Shown here piece by piece: positions 43,459 through 52,717 of a stretch of 64,000 bases of DNA. Each line of letters opens with the position of its first letter. Within the stretch, counting starts at the first letter, position 1. The position numbers and the translations under genes are program-made. Under the pieces are notes generated by a model that was given only the letters and a program-made list of their open reading frames with translations, made no database searches and had not been told where the DNA came from. The DNA is from Streptomyces sp. NBC_00510. GTDB taxonomy: Bacteria; Actinomycetota; Actinomycetes; Streptomycetales; Streptomycetaceae. The DNA is taken from positions 3,853,501 through 3,917,500 of the forward strand of contig CP107851.1 of the NCBI GenBank assembly GCA_036013505.1, written 5' to 3'.

Positions 43459-43562
43459 GCGTCCAGGATGACAGAGGGGCCGCGCGGGCGTGGCAGGATT
43501 TCGAGGTAGCACGTCGGTCCTGCCACTCCCGGCGGGGTCGCGCGAGGAGCACAGTCGAAGGC

Positions 43563-43676
43563 ATGGAAACCTTCCTCGCCACCGTCACCGCACTGGTCTT
43601 CTTCCTGGCCCTGGCGCTCGCCGCCCTGACCGGGCACGTCCACGACTCCCGCGACGGCCATGACTGGCACCGGTGA
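43563..43676 (+). CDS. 37-residue membrane peptide
   Basis: METFLATVTALVFFLALALAALT forms one membrane helix, then a short polar tail with His and Asp (HVHDSRDGHDWHR). It starts at an ATG preceded by GAGGAG-like bases. It lies between the AraC-type gene and the nrdA leader. It could be a small membrane protein or a leader peptide; no family recognised. Confidence 0.45.
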   Translation: METFLATVTALVFFLALALAALTGHVHDSRDGHDWHR

Positions 43677-43700
43677 GTCCGTCACTGTGTAACCGCACCG

Positions 43701-43746
43701 ACACAACATCTGGTGGTGTCACGGGCGGGCGCCACTAGATGTATGC
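43701..43746 (+). promoter_or_regulatory. Paired NrdR boxes upstream of nrdA
   Basis: ACACAACATCTGGTGG and, about 31 bp further on, CCACTAGATGTATGC. Both resemble the NrdR consensus ACACwATATATwGTGT, with the 3-turn spacing typical of these pairs. NrdR represses ribonucleotide reductase genes when dATP is plentiful. Confidence 0.75.
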
Positions 43747-43749
43747 TCA

Positions 43750-43860
43750 ACTCCGCTGTCGCCGCAGGGGAAGCCGGTGGGAATCCGGGACTGCCCCGCA
43801 ACGGTGTGCGGGCGCCTGAAGGCGTGCCCGCGAGTCCGAGTACCTGCCGACGGCACCGTC
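43750..43860 (+). promoter_or_regulatory. Adenosylcobalamin riboswitch upstream of nrdA
   Basis: The invariant B12-box core is present: GCCGGTGGGAATCCGGGACT then GCCCCGCAACGGT (43773-43806), with the downstream GAGTCCGAGTACCTGCC arm. In Streptomyces such an element shuts off the oxygen-dependent class Ia reductase when B12, the cofactor of the class II enzyme, is available. The riboswitch ends about 135 bp before nrdA. Confidence 0.92.
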
Positions 43861-43995
43861 CGGCGCGCCGTCCGGACGGTGAAGTGTCCGGGCCTCGCGG
43901 GTTGGGCCGGCGGACGCGCCGCGGCATGCCCTGGCCTGCCCTGCGTGCGCCCCGTCGCTCCTCCGCGTCGCCGCCGTACGAGGGAGAGAGCACAC

Positions 43996-46380
43996 GTGAC
44001 CATCGCGCCCGCCGCACCCGCCACCGCATCGGAACCTGCCTCAACCGGAGCCGATCTGCTGCGCGTCCTGACGGAACTGACCGCAGACCTCCCCGACACC
44101 GACCCCGGCCGGGTCGCCGCCGCCGCGCTGCGCGGCCGCAGCGCCACGGCGGACGAGGCGGAGCTGCGGGCGCTGGCCACCGAGGCCGCCGCCGGGCTGA
44201 TCGCGGAGGACCCGCAGTACTCGCGGCTCGCCGCCCGCCTGCTCACCCTCGCCGTCGCCGACGAGGCCGCGGGCGAGGGCGCCGTGTCGTTCTCCACGTC
44301 CATCGCGGTGGGCCACCGCGAGGGCCTGATCGCCGACGGCACCGCCGCCTTCGTCGCCGAGCACGCCGCGCGGCTGGACGCGCTGGTCGACGGCGCGCTC
44401 GCCGACGGCGCGGACGACCGCTTCGGCTACTTCGGCCTGCGCACCCTGCACAGCCGCTACCTGCTGCGCCACCCGATCACCCGCCAGGTCATCGAGACCC
44501 CGCAGCACTTCATGCTCCGCGTCGCCTGCGGCCTGGCCGAGGACCGCACCGGCCGCTCGGTGGACGAGGTCGCCGCGCTCTACGGCCTGATGAGCCGGCT
44601 GGACTACCTGCCCAGCTCCCCCACGCTCTTCAACTCCGGCACCCGGCACCCGCAGATGTCCTCGTGCTACCTGCTGGACTCCCCGCTGGACGAGCTGGAC
44701 TCGATCTACGGCCGTTACCACCAGGTCGCCCGGCTGTCGAAGCACGCCGGCGGCATCGGCCTGTCGTACTCCCGCATCCGCTCCCGCGGTTCGCTGATCC
44801 GCGGCACCAACGGCCACTCCAACGGCATCGTCCCGTTCCTGCGCACCCTCGACGCCTCCGTCGCCGCCGTGAACCAGGGCGGCCGCCGCAAGGGCGCGGC
44901 CTGCGTCTACCTGGAGACCTGGCACGCGGACATCGAGGAGTTCCTGGAGCTGCGCGACAACACCGGTGAGGAGGCGCGCCGCACCCACAACCTCAACCTG
45001 GCGCACTGGATCCCGGACGAGTTCATGCGCCGCGTCGACACCGACGGCACCTGGTCGCTGTTCTCCCCCGCCGACGTGCCCGAGCTGGTCGACCTGTGGG
45101 GCCAGGAGTTCGACGCCGCCTACCGCAAGGCCGAGGCCGCGGGCCTGGCCCGCAAGACCCTCCCCGCGCGCGAGCTGTACGGCCGCATGATGCGCACCCT
45201 CGCGCAGACCGGCAACGGCTGGATGACCTTCAAGGACGCGTCCAACCGCACCGCCAACCAGACCGCCGAGCCCGGCCGCGTGATCCACTCCTCCAACCTC
45301 TGCACGGAGATCCTGGAGGTCACCGACGACGGCGAGACCGCGGTCTGCAACCTCGGCTCGGTCAACCTCGGCGCCTTCGTGGGCAAAGACGGCGGCGCCG
45401 GGGAGGAAGTCATCGACTGGGAGCGGCTGGACGCCACCGTCCGCACCGCCGTGACCTTCCTCGACCGCGTGGTGGACATCAACTTCTACCCGACCCGTGA
45501 GGCCGCCTCCTCCAACGAGCGCTGGCGCCCGGTGGGCCTGGGCGCGATGGGCCTGCAGGACGTGTTCTTCAAGCTGCGGCTGCCCTTCGACTCCGCCGAG
45601 GCCAAGGCGCTCTCCACGAAGATCGCCGAGCGCATCATGCTCGCCGCGTACGAGGCCTCCTGCGAACTGGCCGAGCGCCACGGCCCGCACCCGGCCTGGT
45701 CGCAGACCCGCGCCGCCCGCGGTGTGCTGCACCCGGACCACTACGACACCGAGGAGAACTGGCCCGAGCGCTGGGAGGCGCTGCGCGCCCGCGTCGCCGC
45801 CACCGGCATGCGCAACTCGCTGCTGCTGGCCATCGCCCCGACCGCCACGATCGCCTCGATCGCGGGCGTGTACGAGTGCATCGAGCCGCAGGTCTCCAAC
45901 CTCTTCAAGCGCGAGACGCTCAGCGGTGAGTTCCTGCAGGTCAACTCCTACCTGATCGCCGACCTGAAGAAGCTCGGCGTCTGGGACGCGCAGACCCGCG
46001 ACGCGCTGCGCGAGTCCAACGGCTCCGTCGAGGGCTTCAACTGGATCCCCGCGGACGTCCGCGAGCTGTACCGCACCGCCTGGGAGCTCCCGCAGCGCGC
46101 CCTGATCGACATGGCCGCGGCCCGCACCCCGTACCTCGACCAGAGCCAGTCGCTCAACCTCTTCATGGCCGCGCCCACCATCGGCAAGCTCAGCTCGATG
46201 TACGCCTACGCCTGGAAGCGGGGCCTGAAGACGACGTACTACCTGCGCTCCCGCCCGGCCACCCGCATCGCGCAGTCCGCCCGCGCGGCCGCCCCCATCC
46301 CGCTCCAGCAGACGACGCCCGACGCCGACGCGATCGCCTGCTCCCTTGAGAACCCCGAGTCCTGCGAGGCCTGCCAGTGA
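43996..46380 (+). CDS. nrdA: Class Ia ribonucleotide reductase large subunit NrdA
   Basis: 794 residues from GTG 43996. It has the N-terminal ATP cone region, SSPTLFNSGTRHPQMSSCYLLD with the redox Cys, NLCTEILEV (substrate Cys region), and PTATIASIAGVYECIEP. The C-terminal ending CSLENPESCEACQ supplies the swinging reductant cysteines. It reduces ribonucleoside diphosphates with NrdB. Regulation by NrdR boxes and a B12 riboswitch is shown upstream. It overlaps the nrdB start. Confidence 0.95.
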   Translation: MTIAPAAPATASEPASTGADLLRVLTELTADLPDTDPGRVAAAALRGRSATADEAELRALATEAAAGLIAEDPQYSRLAARLLTLAVADEAAGEGAVSFSTSIAVGHREGLIADGTAAFVAEHAARLDALVDGALADGADDRFGYFGLRTLHSRYLLRHPITRQVIETPQHFMLRVACGLAEDRTGRSVDEVAALYGLMSRLDYLPSSPTLFNSGTRHPQMSSCYLLDSPLDELDSIYGRYHQVARLSKHAGGIGLSYSRIRSRGSLIRGTNGHSNGIVPFLRTLDASVAAVNQGGRRKGAACVYLETWHADIEEFLELRDNTGEEARRTHNLNLAHWIPDEFMRRVDTDGTWSLFSPADVPELVDLWGQEFDAAYRKAEAAGLARKTLPARELYGRMMRTLAQTGNGWMTFKDASNRTANQTAEPGRVIHSSNLCTEILEVTDDGETAVCNLGSVNLGAFVGKDGGAGEEVIDWERLDATVRTAVTFLDRVVDINFYPTREAASSNERWRPVGLGAMGLQDVFFKLRLPFDSAEAKALSTKIAERIMLAAYEASCELAERHGPHPAWSQTRAARGVLHPDHYDTEENWPERWEALRARVAATGMRNSLLLAIAPTATIASIAGVYECIEPQVSNLFKRETLSGEFLQVNSYLIADLKKLGVWDAQTRDALRESNGSVEGFNWIPADVRELYRTAWELPQRALIDMAAARTPYLDQSQSLNLFMAAPTIGKLSSMYAYAWKRGLKTTYYLRSRPATRIAQSARAAAPIPLQQTTPDADAIACSLENPESCEACQ

Positions 46381-47390
46381 TGAGCTCCACCAAGAGACTG
46401 CTCGACCCGGGCTTCGAGCTGACCCTGCGTCCGATGCGCTACCCGGACTTCTACGAGCGCTACCGCGACGCCATCAAGAACACCTGGACCGTGGAGGAGG
46501 TCGACCTCCACTCCGACGTCGCCGACCTCGCCAAACTCTCCCCCGGCGAGCAGCACATGATCGGCCGGCTGGTGGCCTTCTTCGCCACCGGCGACTCGAT
46601 CGTGGCCAACAACCTCGTGCTGACCCTGTACAAGCACATCAACTCCCCCGAGGCGCGGCTGTACCTGTCGCGGCAGCTCTTCGAGGAGGCCGTGCACGTC
46701 CAGTTCTACCTGACGCTGCTCGACACCTACCTGCCCGATCCCGAGGAGCGCACGGCCGCGTTCGCGGCCGTGGAGAACATCCCCTCCATCCGCGAGAAGG
46801 CGCAGTTCTGCTTCCGCTGGATGGACTCGGTGGAGTCCATCGACCGCCTGGAGACCAAGGAGGACCGCCGCCGCTTCCTCCTCAACCTGATCTGCTTCGC
46901 GGCCTGCATCGAGGGCCTGTTCTTCTACGGCGCCTTCGCGTACGTCTACTGGTTCCGCTCGCGCGGGCTGCTGCACGGGCTCGCCACCGGCACCAACTGG
47001 GTGTTCCGCGACGAGTCGATGCACATGGACTTCGCGTTCCACGTGGTCGACACCGTCCGCGCGGAGGAGCCCGAGCTCTTCGACGAGGAGATGGGCAAGC
47101 AGGTCACCGCGATGCTGGAGGAGGCCGTCGAGGCGGAGCTCCAGTTCGCCCGCGACCTGTGCGGCGACGGCCTGCCCGGCATGAACACCGACTCCATGCG
47201 CGCGTACCTGCAGTGCGTCGCCGACCAGCGCCTGGTCCGCCTCGGCCTGCCGGCCCGCTACGGCTCGGAGAACCCGTTCTCCTTCATGGAGCTGCAGAAC
47301 GTCCAGGAGCTGACCAACTTCTTCGAGCGCCGCGCCTCCGCGTACCAGGTGGCGGTCGAGGGCTCGGTCTCCTTCGACGACGACTTCTGA
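46380..47390 (+). CDS. nrdB: Class Ia ribonucleotide reductase small subunit NrdB
   Basis: 336 residues from ATG 46380, which overlaps the nrdA stop (a GTG at 46377 is the alternative). Metal ligands appear in DSIVANN, EEAVHVQFY and DESMHMDF, with the tyrosyl-radical region between them. The C-terminal VSFDDDF tail docks into NrdA. No third gene (nrdS) follows; a strong hairpin ends the operon. Confidence 0.95.
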   Translation: MSSTKRLLDPGFELTLRPMRYPDFYERYRDAIKNTWTVEEVDLHSDVADLAKLSPGEQHMIGRLVAFFATGDSIVANNLVLTLYKHINSPEARLYLSRQLFEEAVHVQFYLTLLDTYLPDPEERTAAFAAVENIPSIREKAQFCFRWMDSVESIDRLETKEDRRRFLLNLICFAACIEGLFFYGAFAYVYWFRSRGLLHGLATGTNWVFRDESMHMDFAFHVVDTVRAEEPELFDEEMGKQVTAMLEEAVEAELQFARDLCGDGLPGMNTDSMRAYLQCVADQRLVRLGLPARYGSENPFSFMELQNVQELTNFFERRASAYQVAVEGSVSFDDDF

Positions 47391-47400
47391 TCCGGCGACG

Positions 47401-47442
47401 GGGCGGGGTTGCGGGCGGTCGCCGCCGCCCGCAACCCCGCCC
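47401..47442 (+). terminator. Strong hairpin after nrdB
   Basis: An 18-bp perfect stem (47401-47418 with 47425-47442) and a 6-nt loop, 10 bp after the nrdB stop. It lies between nrdB and a converging small gene, so it may act in both directions. Confidence 0.88.
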
Positions 47443-47455
47443 GTTCGTCGGGCGA

Positions 47456-47716
47456 TCAGAACGCGGTGACCTGGAGGATGTAGACCTGCTCGTGCCGGGG
47501 AACGACGAGATAGAGGAAAAGGTCGTCCGTCACGGCTGCCGTCCTCGTCCCCTCCCCGACGCCTTGGAAAACGGGCCCGTCGAGGTACCGGGCCTCGGCG
47601 GCGCGAACCAGTTCCCCGGCCCGCTCCTCCACTTGCGCGAGCAGTGTCACGGGGGCGGGGTTCTCTCCTCCGACCACGTACTCCTCACTGGGCTCGTACT
47701 CCCAGGCCCAGCTCAC
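47456..47716 (-). CDS. Possible small toxin-like protein, partner of the upstream gene
   Basis: 86 residues. Its ending (DDLFLYLVVPRHEQVYILQVTAF) has the short strands of RelE/ParE-type endoribonuclease folds, and the central part (ERAGELVRAAEARYLDGPVF) is helical. Catalytic residues cannot be assigned. It overlaps the DUF6247-like gene by 4 bp, the arrangement of a toxin after its antitoxin. A toxin-antitoxin role is inferred; a housekeeping small pair is possible. Confidence 0.5.
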   Translation of the reverse strand: MSWAWEYEPSEEYVVGGENPAPVTLLAQVEERAGELVRAAEARYLDGPVFQGVGEGTRTAAVTDDLFLYLVVPRHEQVYILQVTAF

Positions 47717-48069
47717 TCACCCACCGCCGCGCGGGCCTGGTCGAAGATCGCCCGGATCTCGGCCATCGCCGCCTTCCACGCGGGATCGTCCCTGTCGAGG
47801 GTCTGGGCCGTGTGCTCCGCCGAGCGCAGACGTCCCGCGGTGTCGAGATCGCGGGCGATCTCGACATGGACGGCCCACGCGGTGAGGAATCCGCGCAGCG
47901 GCTCGATCGAGCCCGAGTCGACGGAGAGGGCGATCGCCTCGTTCTTCTGCTGCTCCATCTCCGCAAGGCGGTGAGGGGCCACCTGCGCGAGCGCCGCGCG
48001 AAGTGCGTCGGGCGTCCTCGCCGACCGTGCGATGAGCTCCACCCCGTGGTGCTCGGGCTGAGTGGTCAT
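47713..48069 (-). CDS. DUF6247-like small protein, possible antitoxin
   Basis: 118 residues, acidic and helical, with segments TPDALRAALAQVAPHRLAEMEQQ and GFLTAWAVHVEIARDLDT. This resembles the DUF6247 family of actinomycetes, commonly encoded just before a small RelE-like protein. It has no recognisable DNA-binding motif. It overlaps the next gene by 4 bp (ATGA). Confidence 0.55.
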   Translation of the reverse strand: MTTQPEHHGVELIARSARTPDALRAALAQVAPHRLAEMEQQKNEAIALSVDSGSIEPLRGFLTAWAVHVEIARDLDTAGRLRSAEHTAQTLDRDDPAWKAAMAEIRAIFDQARAAVGE

Positions 48070-48189
48070 GGTGCGGTCTTCCTCCGGGTACCGCAGCTCA
48101 GCCTAGCCACTCCGGCCGTACCTCGACGCTCGTCTCGCACCCGCCCACCGCAGACCGGACGACGCCGGTCCGCGGTGCCGGGCGGGCGC

Positions 48190-48810
48190 TCAGTCGTTCG
48201 GGACGGTCTCGTACTTCGGCGTCAGCTCCGCCATCTGCTTCAGCGCGTCCTTGCGGTCCCGCTTGGAGAGCCGGTCGATGTAGAGGTACCCGTTGAGGTG
48301 GTCGGTCTCGTGCTGCAGGCAGCGGGCGAAGAAGCCCTTGCCCTCGATGACGACGTCGTTGCCGTGCAGGTCCTGACCACGGCAGACCGCGTAGTCGGGG
48401 CGCGGCAGCTCGGCGTATGCGCCCGGCACGGACAGGCAGCCCTCGTTGCCGTCGTCGAGGACGCGGCGCTCGGCGGGGAGGTCGTCGACGACGGGGTTGA
48501 CCACGTGGCCGACGTGGCGGACGCCGTCGTCGTCCGGGCAGTCGTATACGAAGACCCGCAGGGGCACGCCGATCTGGTTGGCGGCGAGGCCGACGCCCTC
48601 GGCGGCGCGCTGGCTGGCGAACATGTCGTCGATCAGCGTGGCCAGCTCGTCGTCGAAGGACGTGACCGTCTTGCACGGCTGGTGCAGCACCGGGTTGCCG
48701 ACGACCGTGATGGGGCGGGCGGTGCCGCGCTCACGGTGGGCGGCCTCACGCTCCTCCGCGTCCGTCACGTCGTCGGTGAATGCGGTCTGCTCGGTCTCCT
48801 GCTGCGACAT
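48190..48810 (-). CDS. def: Peptide deformylase
   Basis: 206 residues. All three metal-enzyme motifs are present: [18 protein letters not shown] (Cys ligand) and QHETDHLNG (HExxH). The first 35 residues are a charged, unordered extension. It removes the formyl group from nascent proteins using Fe2+ or Zn2+. An additional deformylase is common in Streptomyces. Monocistronic. Confidence 0.93.
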   Translation of the reverse strand: MSQQETEQTAFTDDVTDAEEREAAHRERGTARPITVVGNPVLHQPCKTVTSFDDELATLIDDMFASQRAAEGVGLAANQIGVPLRVFVYDCPDDDGVRHVGHVVNPVVDDLPAERRVLDDGNEGCLSVPGAYAELPRPDYAVCRGQDLHGNDVVIEGKGFFARCLQHETDHLNGYLYIDRLSKRDRKDALKQMAELTPKYETVPND

Positions 48811-48883
48811 GGTCCGTCGTACGCCTTCCTGGGGCCTTCTCCAAAGCTCAATAGCCCATCAAGGGTACGTGCCCGCGAAGGTG

Positions 48884-49915
48884 TCAGCAGACCTCTTCGA
48901 GATCGCGCCAGTCCCGGGTGTCCGGACTGTCGGCGACCCAGCTGTCCAGCAGGCCGCGCACCAGGCCGACCGGGGCGGCGATGCCGCACTCTCGCTCGGG
49001 GGCCCACAGGGCGCCGGGGGTGCGGTGGCTGAGGTGGCCCGGGTGGCCGGGTTCGCCCTGGTCGTGCGGGTCGCGGGAGGCGTCGGAGCCGTCGTCGGTC
49101 GGCATGCGGCTCTCGGAGCAGGTGCGGCAGAGCAGCCGTACGGAGGACGACCAGTCCTCGGCGGCGTACCCGGCGTCGGCGGCGAGCTGCTCCAGGGCGT
49201 CGCGGTCCGACTCGGTCGCCGCCTCCAGCAGGACGAGCCAGGTCGGCACCGGCGAGGGCGCCCACAGCTCGATCTCGTCGAAGACGGGGTACGTGGCGCC
49301 GCCGGCGGTACGCCGCTCGCCGTGCGGGACGCCGTCGTGGAGCACGACCTCGCCCCAGCGGCGGCCGGAGGACGGCAGCGGGATGCTCAGCACCTCGATG
49401 CGGGCCGGGTCGATCCGGCGGCCCCAGACCACCTCGGCCTCGCCCTCCGGGGAGAGCCGCACCGCCGAGCTGCCCAGCTCCATCTCGACGGGGCCGGTCC
49501 CGGACACGTCGGGTCGCAGCCCGTACGCCTGCCAGGCGCGGCGGGCGAGCGGCCAGTCCTGCAGGGCGGTGGCGGCGATGCCGACGTTCCACCAGTCGGG
49601 GGCCCCGGGCGCGCGGTCCAGCAGGGCGACGGCCCGCAGGCCGGTGGTGCGGGCCTGCTCCCAGTCGTGCCGGAACTTGTGCAGCAGCGCGAGGTTGTAC
49701 CAGGACTCCGAACGCCAGGGCTCCAGGTCGGCCGCACGGATCAGCAGCGCGCCGGCGTCCTCGTACCGTCCGTCGCTGATCAACGTGAACGCCCGGTCGG
49801 TCGCCTGCCGCCACGTGGCGGAGGGCCGGTGCCGTGCCCTGCCGAAGATCCTCAAGGTGTCCCGCCTGCCGTTCGCTTTCGCTGGTGCCCCACGGTGCCC
49901 CGTCCGTCCCCCCAC
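48884..49915 (-). CDS. Tetratricopeptide-repeat protein
   Basis: About 343 residues from GTG 49915; a later start is possible because the first 35 residues are basic and low-complexity. Residues about 35-130 hold two to three TPR-like helical repeats (EDAGALLIRAADLEPWRSESWYNLALLHKF, ARTTGLRAVALLD). The C-terminal half contains Cys pairs (LLCRTCSES), which may bind zinc. Function unknown. Confidence 0.7.
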   Translation of the reverse strand: MGGRTGHRGAPAKANGRRDTLRIFGRARHRPSATWRQATDRAFTLISDGRYEDAGALLIRAADLEPWRSESWYNLALLHKFRHDWEQARTTGLRAVALLDRAPGAPDWWNVGIAATALQDWPLARRAWQAYGLRPDVSGTGPVEMELGSSAVRLSPEGEAEVVWGRRIDPARIEVLSIPLPSSGRRWGEVVLHDGVPHGERRTAGGATYPVFDEIELWAPSPVPTWLVLLEAATESDRDALEQLAADAGYAAEDWSSSVRLLCRTCSESRMPTDDGSDASRDPHDQGEPGHPGHLSHRTPGALWAPERECGIAAPVGLVRGLLDSWVADSPDTRDWRDLEEVC

Positions 49916-50087
49916 GTCCCGTGCTCAGCGGTGCTCATCAGTCCTCCTTGCCATCGGCAGGGCCTGTCACACACGGCCGGGCGCGTCGGTTTGGCAGCAT
50001 CGCCGCCATGGTGCGCCTCTTGAGCGCTCTGCGCCCCTGCGGGCATCCAACCATGCCCCTTGGTGCGCCCGCTCATTACCGGTGGGT

Positions 50088-51299
50088 TCACTGCCCGGCC
50101 CGGGCAACGACCCTGGTCAGCGCCTCGACCACGCGAGGGTCGTATTCGTGCGCGGTATCGAGGCGTAACCGCTCCAGCGCCTGCAGCCCCCGGCCCACGG
50201 CGGTGCCGCCTCCGGCCAGGTCCTCGTAGGCGTTGGCCGTACGCACGATGCGTCCCGCGAGCGGTTGCTCCCGGTACGGATCGGCCTGTCCCTCCACGAT
50301 CCGCGCGACTTCCTCCGGGGCACCCGTCCGGCGTACGACCTCCGCGCCGAGCAGGGCGATGCGGCGGCGTTCCACCTGATCGAGGGACGAGGTGGCACCG
50401 CCGGGCACGGGGTCGACGAGGGAGAGCTGGCCGATGTCGTGCATCAGCGCGGCGTGCTCCAGGGCCGCCAGCGACCGTCCGCCCAGGCCGAGTTCCCGCC
50501 CCATGGCGTGGCTGAGCTCGCTGACCCGGCGGGCGTGCCCCACCGGGGTGTAGCCGGCGACCTCGGTGGCCCGGGCCAGCGAGGCGATGGTCTCCCGGTG
50601 GGTGGCCCGGATCGCCGCGTGCCGCCGGAAGGCCGTCTGCGTCAGCAGCAGCGGCACCCCGCACACGGGCAGCGCCCACAGCCCGGCCGCCTGCTCGGCC
50701 TGCGCCAGCACGACCCCGCCGGCGCACACGGCGGAACCGACGCCCGGCAGGACGGCCAGTTCGTCACGGAGGACGGAGGCGAAGGGATGCCCGGTGCGGG
50801 CGGTGCCCAGCACGGCGGCCAGCACGGCGTCGCACAGGATCGTGCTGGCCAGCAGGAGGACGGCGTAGCCCGGATGGCCGCCGCTGCCGCCGTAGAGCGG
50901 CTGCCCGGTCGCCGCGGCGAACGCCACCGTCAGCACGCGCCGTGCCGCCGCGTCCCGTGGCGCGCCCCTCAACTGCCCGGCGATCACCGCGGCGGCGGAG
51001 ACGGCCACCACCACCGCCACCGCCTCGGCCGCGAGCAGCGCGTACGCCAGGGCCCCGGCGAAGGCGACGGGGGCGGCCTCCCGTCCCTCGGGCTCCGGGA
51101 TCCGGAAGGCCTCGCCGACGACGACCAGCGCCCCGAACGCGGCGGCCGCCGCGGGGTCGGCGACGCCGTGCGACGCCGTCCAGACCAGGGCGGCGCCGCC
51201 CACGGCGAGCGCGACCCCGTGGACGGCGAGCACGACGAACGGCGTGCGTCTGCGACGGCGGCGGTGGTCGCCGCCTCCGCGGCGTCCGGAGGCGCTCAC
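50088..51299 (-). CDS. Membrane protein with degenerate HD domain
   Basis: 403 residues from GTG 51299, overlapping the next upstream gene by 4 bp. The N-terminal half has about six membrane helices. The C-terminal half has an HD-like domain with LEHAALMHDIGQLSLVD, but the GYP part (HHERLDGSGYP in the neighbour) is missing. It may be an inactive or regulatory paralogue of the HD-GYP protein encoded just upstream. Confidence 0.75.
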   Translation of the reverse strand: MSASGRRGGGDHRRRRRRTPFVVLAVHGVALAVGGAALVWTASHGVADPAAAAAFGALVVVGEAFRIPEPEGREAAPVAFAGALAYALLAAEAVAVVVAVSAAAVIAGQLRGAPRDAAARRVLTVAFAAATGQPLYGGSGGHPGYAVLLLASTILCDAVLAAVLGTARTGHPFASVLRDELAVLPGVGSAVCAGGVVLAQAEQAAGLWALPVCGVPLLLTQTAFRRHAAIRATHRETIASLARATEVAGYTPVGHARRVSELSHAMGRELGLGGRSLAALEHAALMHDIGQLSLVDPVPGGATSSLDQVERRRIALLGAEVVRRTGAPEEVARIVEGQADPYREQPLAGRIVRTANAYEDLAGGGTAVGRGLQALERLRLDTAHEYDPRVVEALTRVVARAGQ

Positions 51300-52621
51300 G
51301 GGCGCGGCTCGGGGGTACGGCCGGGCGGGGCCTCGCGGCGGGCGTGGCGCCGGGTCTGCGCGGGGGCGAAGGGCTCCGGCTCGTCGGCGGTGACCGCCGG
51401 GTTCCAGCCGTCCCGCCGGACGGCGCGGATCAGGGCCTGCACCATGAGGGGGTCGAAGTGGCTGCCGGCGCAGCGGCGCAGCTCCCCCAGTGCGTCGTCG
51501 ACCCCGCGGGTGGCCTGGTAGGCCCGCGTGGAGGTCATCGCGTCGAAGGCGTCCGCCACGGCCACCAGCCGCGCCGAGGACGGGATGGCCTCGCCGGCCA
51601 GGCCGTACGGGTAGCCCGATCCGTCGAGGCGTTCGTGGTGGTGGAGGATCGCGGTGCGGGCGTCGTCGAGGAAGGCGATGCCGCGCACCATCTCGTGGCC
51701 GTATCCGGGGTGCAGCTCGATGATCCGCCGCTCCTCGGGGGTGAGCGGGCTGTCCTTGCGCAGGACCCGGGTGGGCACCCCGAGCTTGCCGATGTCGTGC
51801 AGGATTCCGGCCAGGCGCAGGGCCTCCACCCGCTCGGGCGGCAGTCCGATCTCGCGGGCGATCAGTGCGGACGCCCGGCCGACGCGCTCGCTGTGGCCCC
51901 GGGTGTAGCGGTCCTTGATCTCCACGGCCTGCACCAGCGCCCGCACCGTCGCCTGGTGCGCGGCCCGCTCGCGGCGCGCCTGGCCGACGGCCCAGCGCGC
52001 GATGTGCGTCGGCAGCAGGGCGAGGACCGCGGCCACCGCCCCGTACGGGCCCTGCCAGAGCACCGCGGCCATGAGCCCCACCAGGCCGTAGGTGAGGTGC
52101 GGGGCGAGCGGTTCGAGCAGGGCCTCCCGCAGGGCCACGGACGGGGCGGTGCGCTCGGCGGTGATCAGCACGCCGGCGGTGAGGGCGGCGGAGTAGAGGC
52201 AGAAGGCGAGGACGGCCGCCAGCGCGGGCACCAGCAGTCCCGGCAACCGCGCGAAGTCGCCTTCCCCGAATGCGTCCCGGACCTGGGCGGCGGCCGCCGT
52301 CGCCAGCGCGAGCTGCGCGGCGTGCCACACCCGGCGCACCGGGCCCGGCTCGCCCCGGACCGGCGCGAGGAGGCCACCGGGGACGGCGACGAGTGCGGCC
52401 GCGCCCGGGGGAAGCAGGAGCGCGGCCGCGAAGAGCACCGGGGGCAGGGACGCCCCCGTCCGTTCCCCCACCGCGTAGACCACCGCCAGCACGGCCGCGG
52501 TCGCCCAGGGAGTGCCCTCGTGGGGGCCGGTGACGAGGGCGCCGCACGCCGACACCACGACGAGCGGGATGTACACCCGCGCCGCCGCGGGGAGCATCCG
52601 GACCGTCCGCTTCGCACGCAC
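51296..52621 (-). CDS. Membrane HD-GYP-domain protein
   Basis: 441 residues. Several N-terminal membrane helices are followed by a complete HD-GYP domain: RYTRGHSERVGRASALIA, LAGILHDIGKLGVP (HD), ILHHHERLDGSGYPYGLAGEAI (GYP), VADAFDAMTS. HD-GYP proteins usually degrade cyclic di-GMP, a regulator of Streptomyces development, but some members act on other nucleotides. It overlaps the degenerate paralogue by 4 bp. Confidence 0.85.
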   Translation of the reverse strand: MRAKRTVRMLPAAARVYIPLVVVSACGALVTGPHEGTPWATAAVLAVVYAVGERTGASLPPVLFAAALLLPPGAAALVAVPGGLLAPVRGEPGPVRRVWHAAQLALATAAAAQVRDAFGEGDFARLPGLLVPALAAVLAFCLYSAALTAGVLITAERTAPSVALREALLEPLAPHLTYGLVGLMAAVLWQGPYGAVAAVLALLPTHIARWAVGQARRERAAHQATVRALVQAVEIKDRYTRGHSERVGRASALIAREIGLPPERVEALRLAGILHDIGKLGVPTRVLRKDSPLTPEERRIIELHPGYGHEMVRGIAFLDDARTAILHHHERLDGSGYPYGLAGEAIPSSARLVAVADAFDAMTSTRAYQATRGVDDALGELRRCAGSHFDPLMVQALIRAVRRDGWNPAVTADEPEPFAPAQTRRHARREAPPGRTPEPRP

Positions 52622-52717
52622 CCCACCGAGGCTAGGGGCGCGGCCGTCGCGCGGTGGGCGAGCGGCCGCGATTCCCGCCTTCGGGTGATCCCGGGTGACT
52701 TGCCTGTACGGGCTGTG

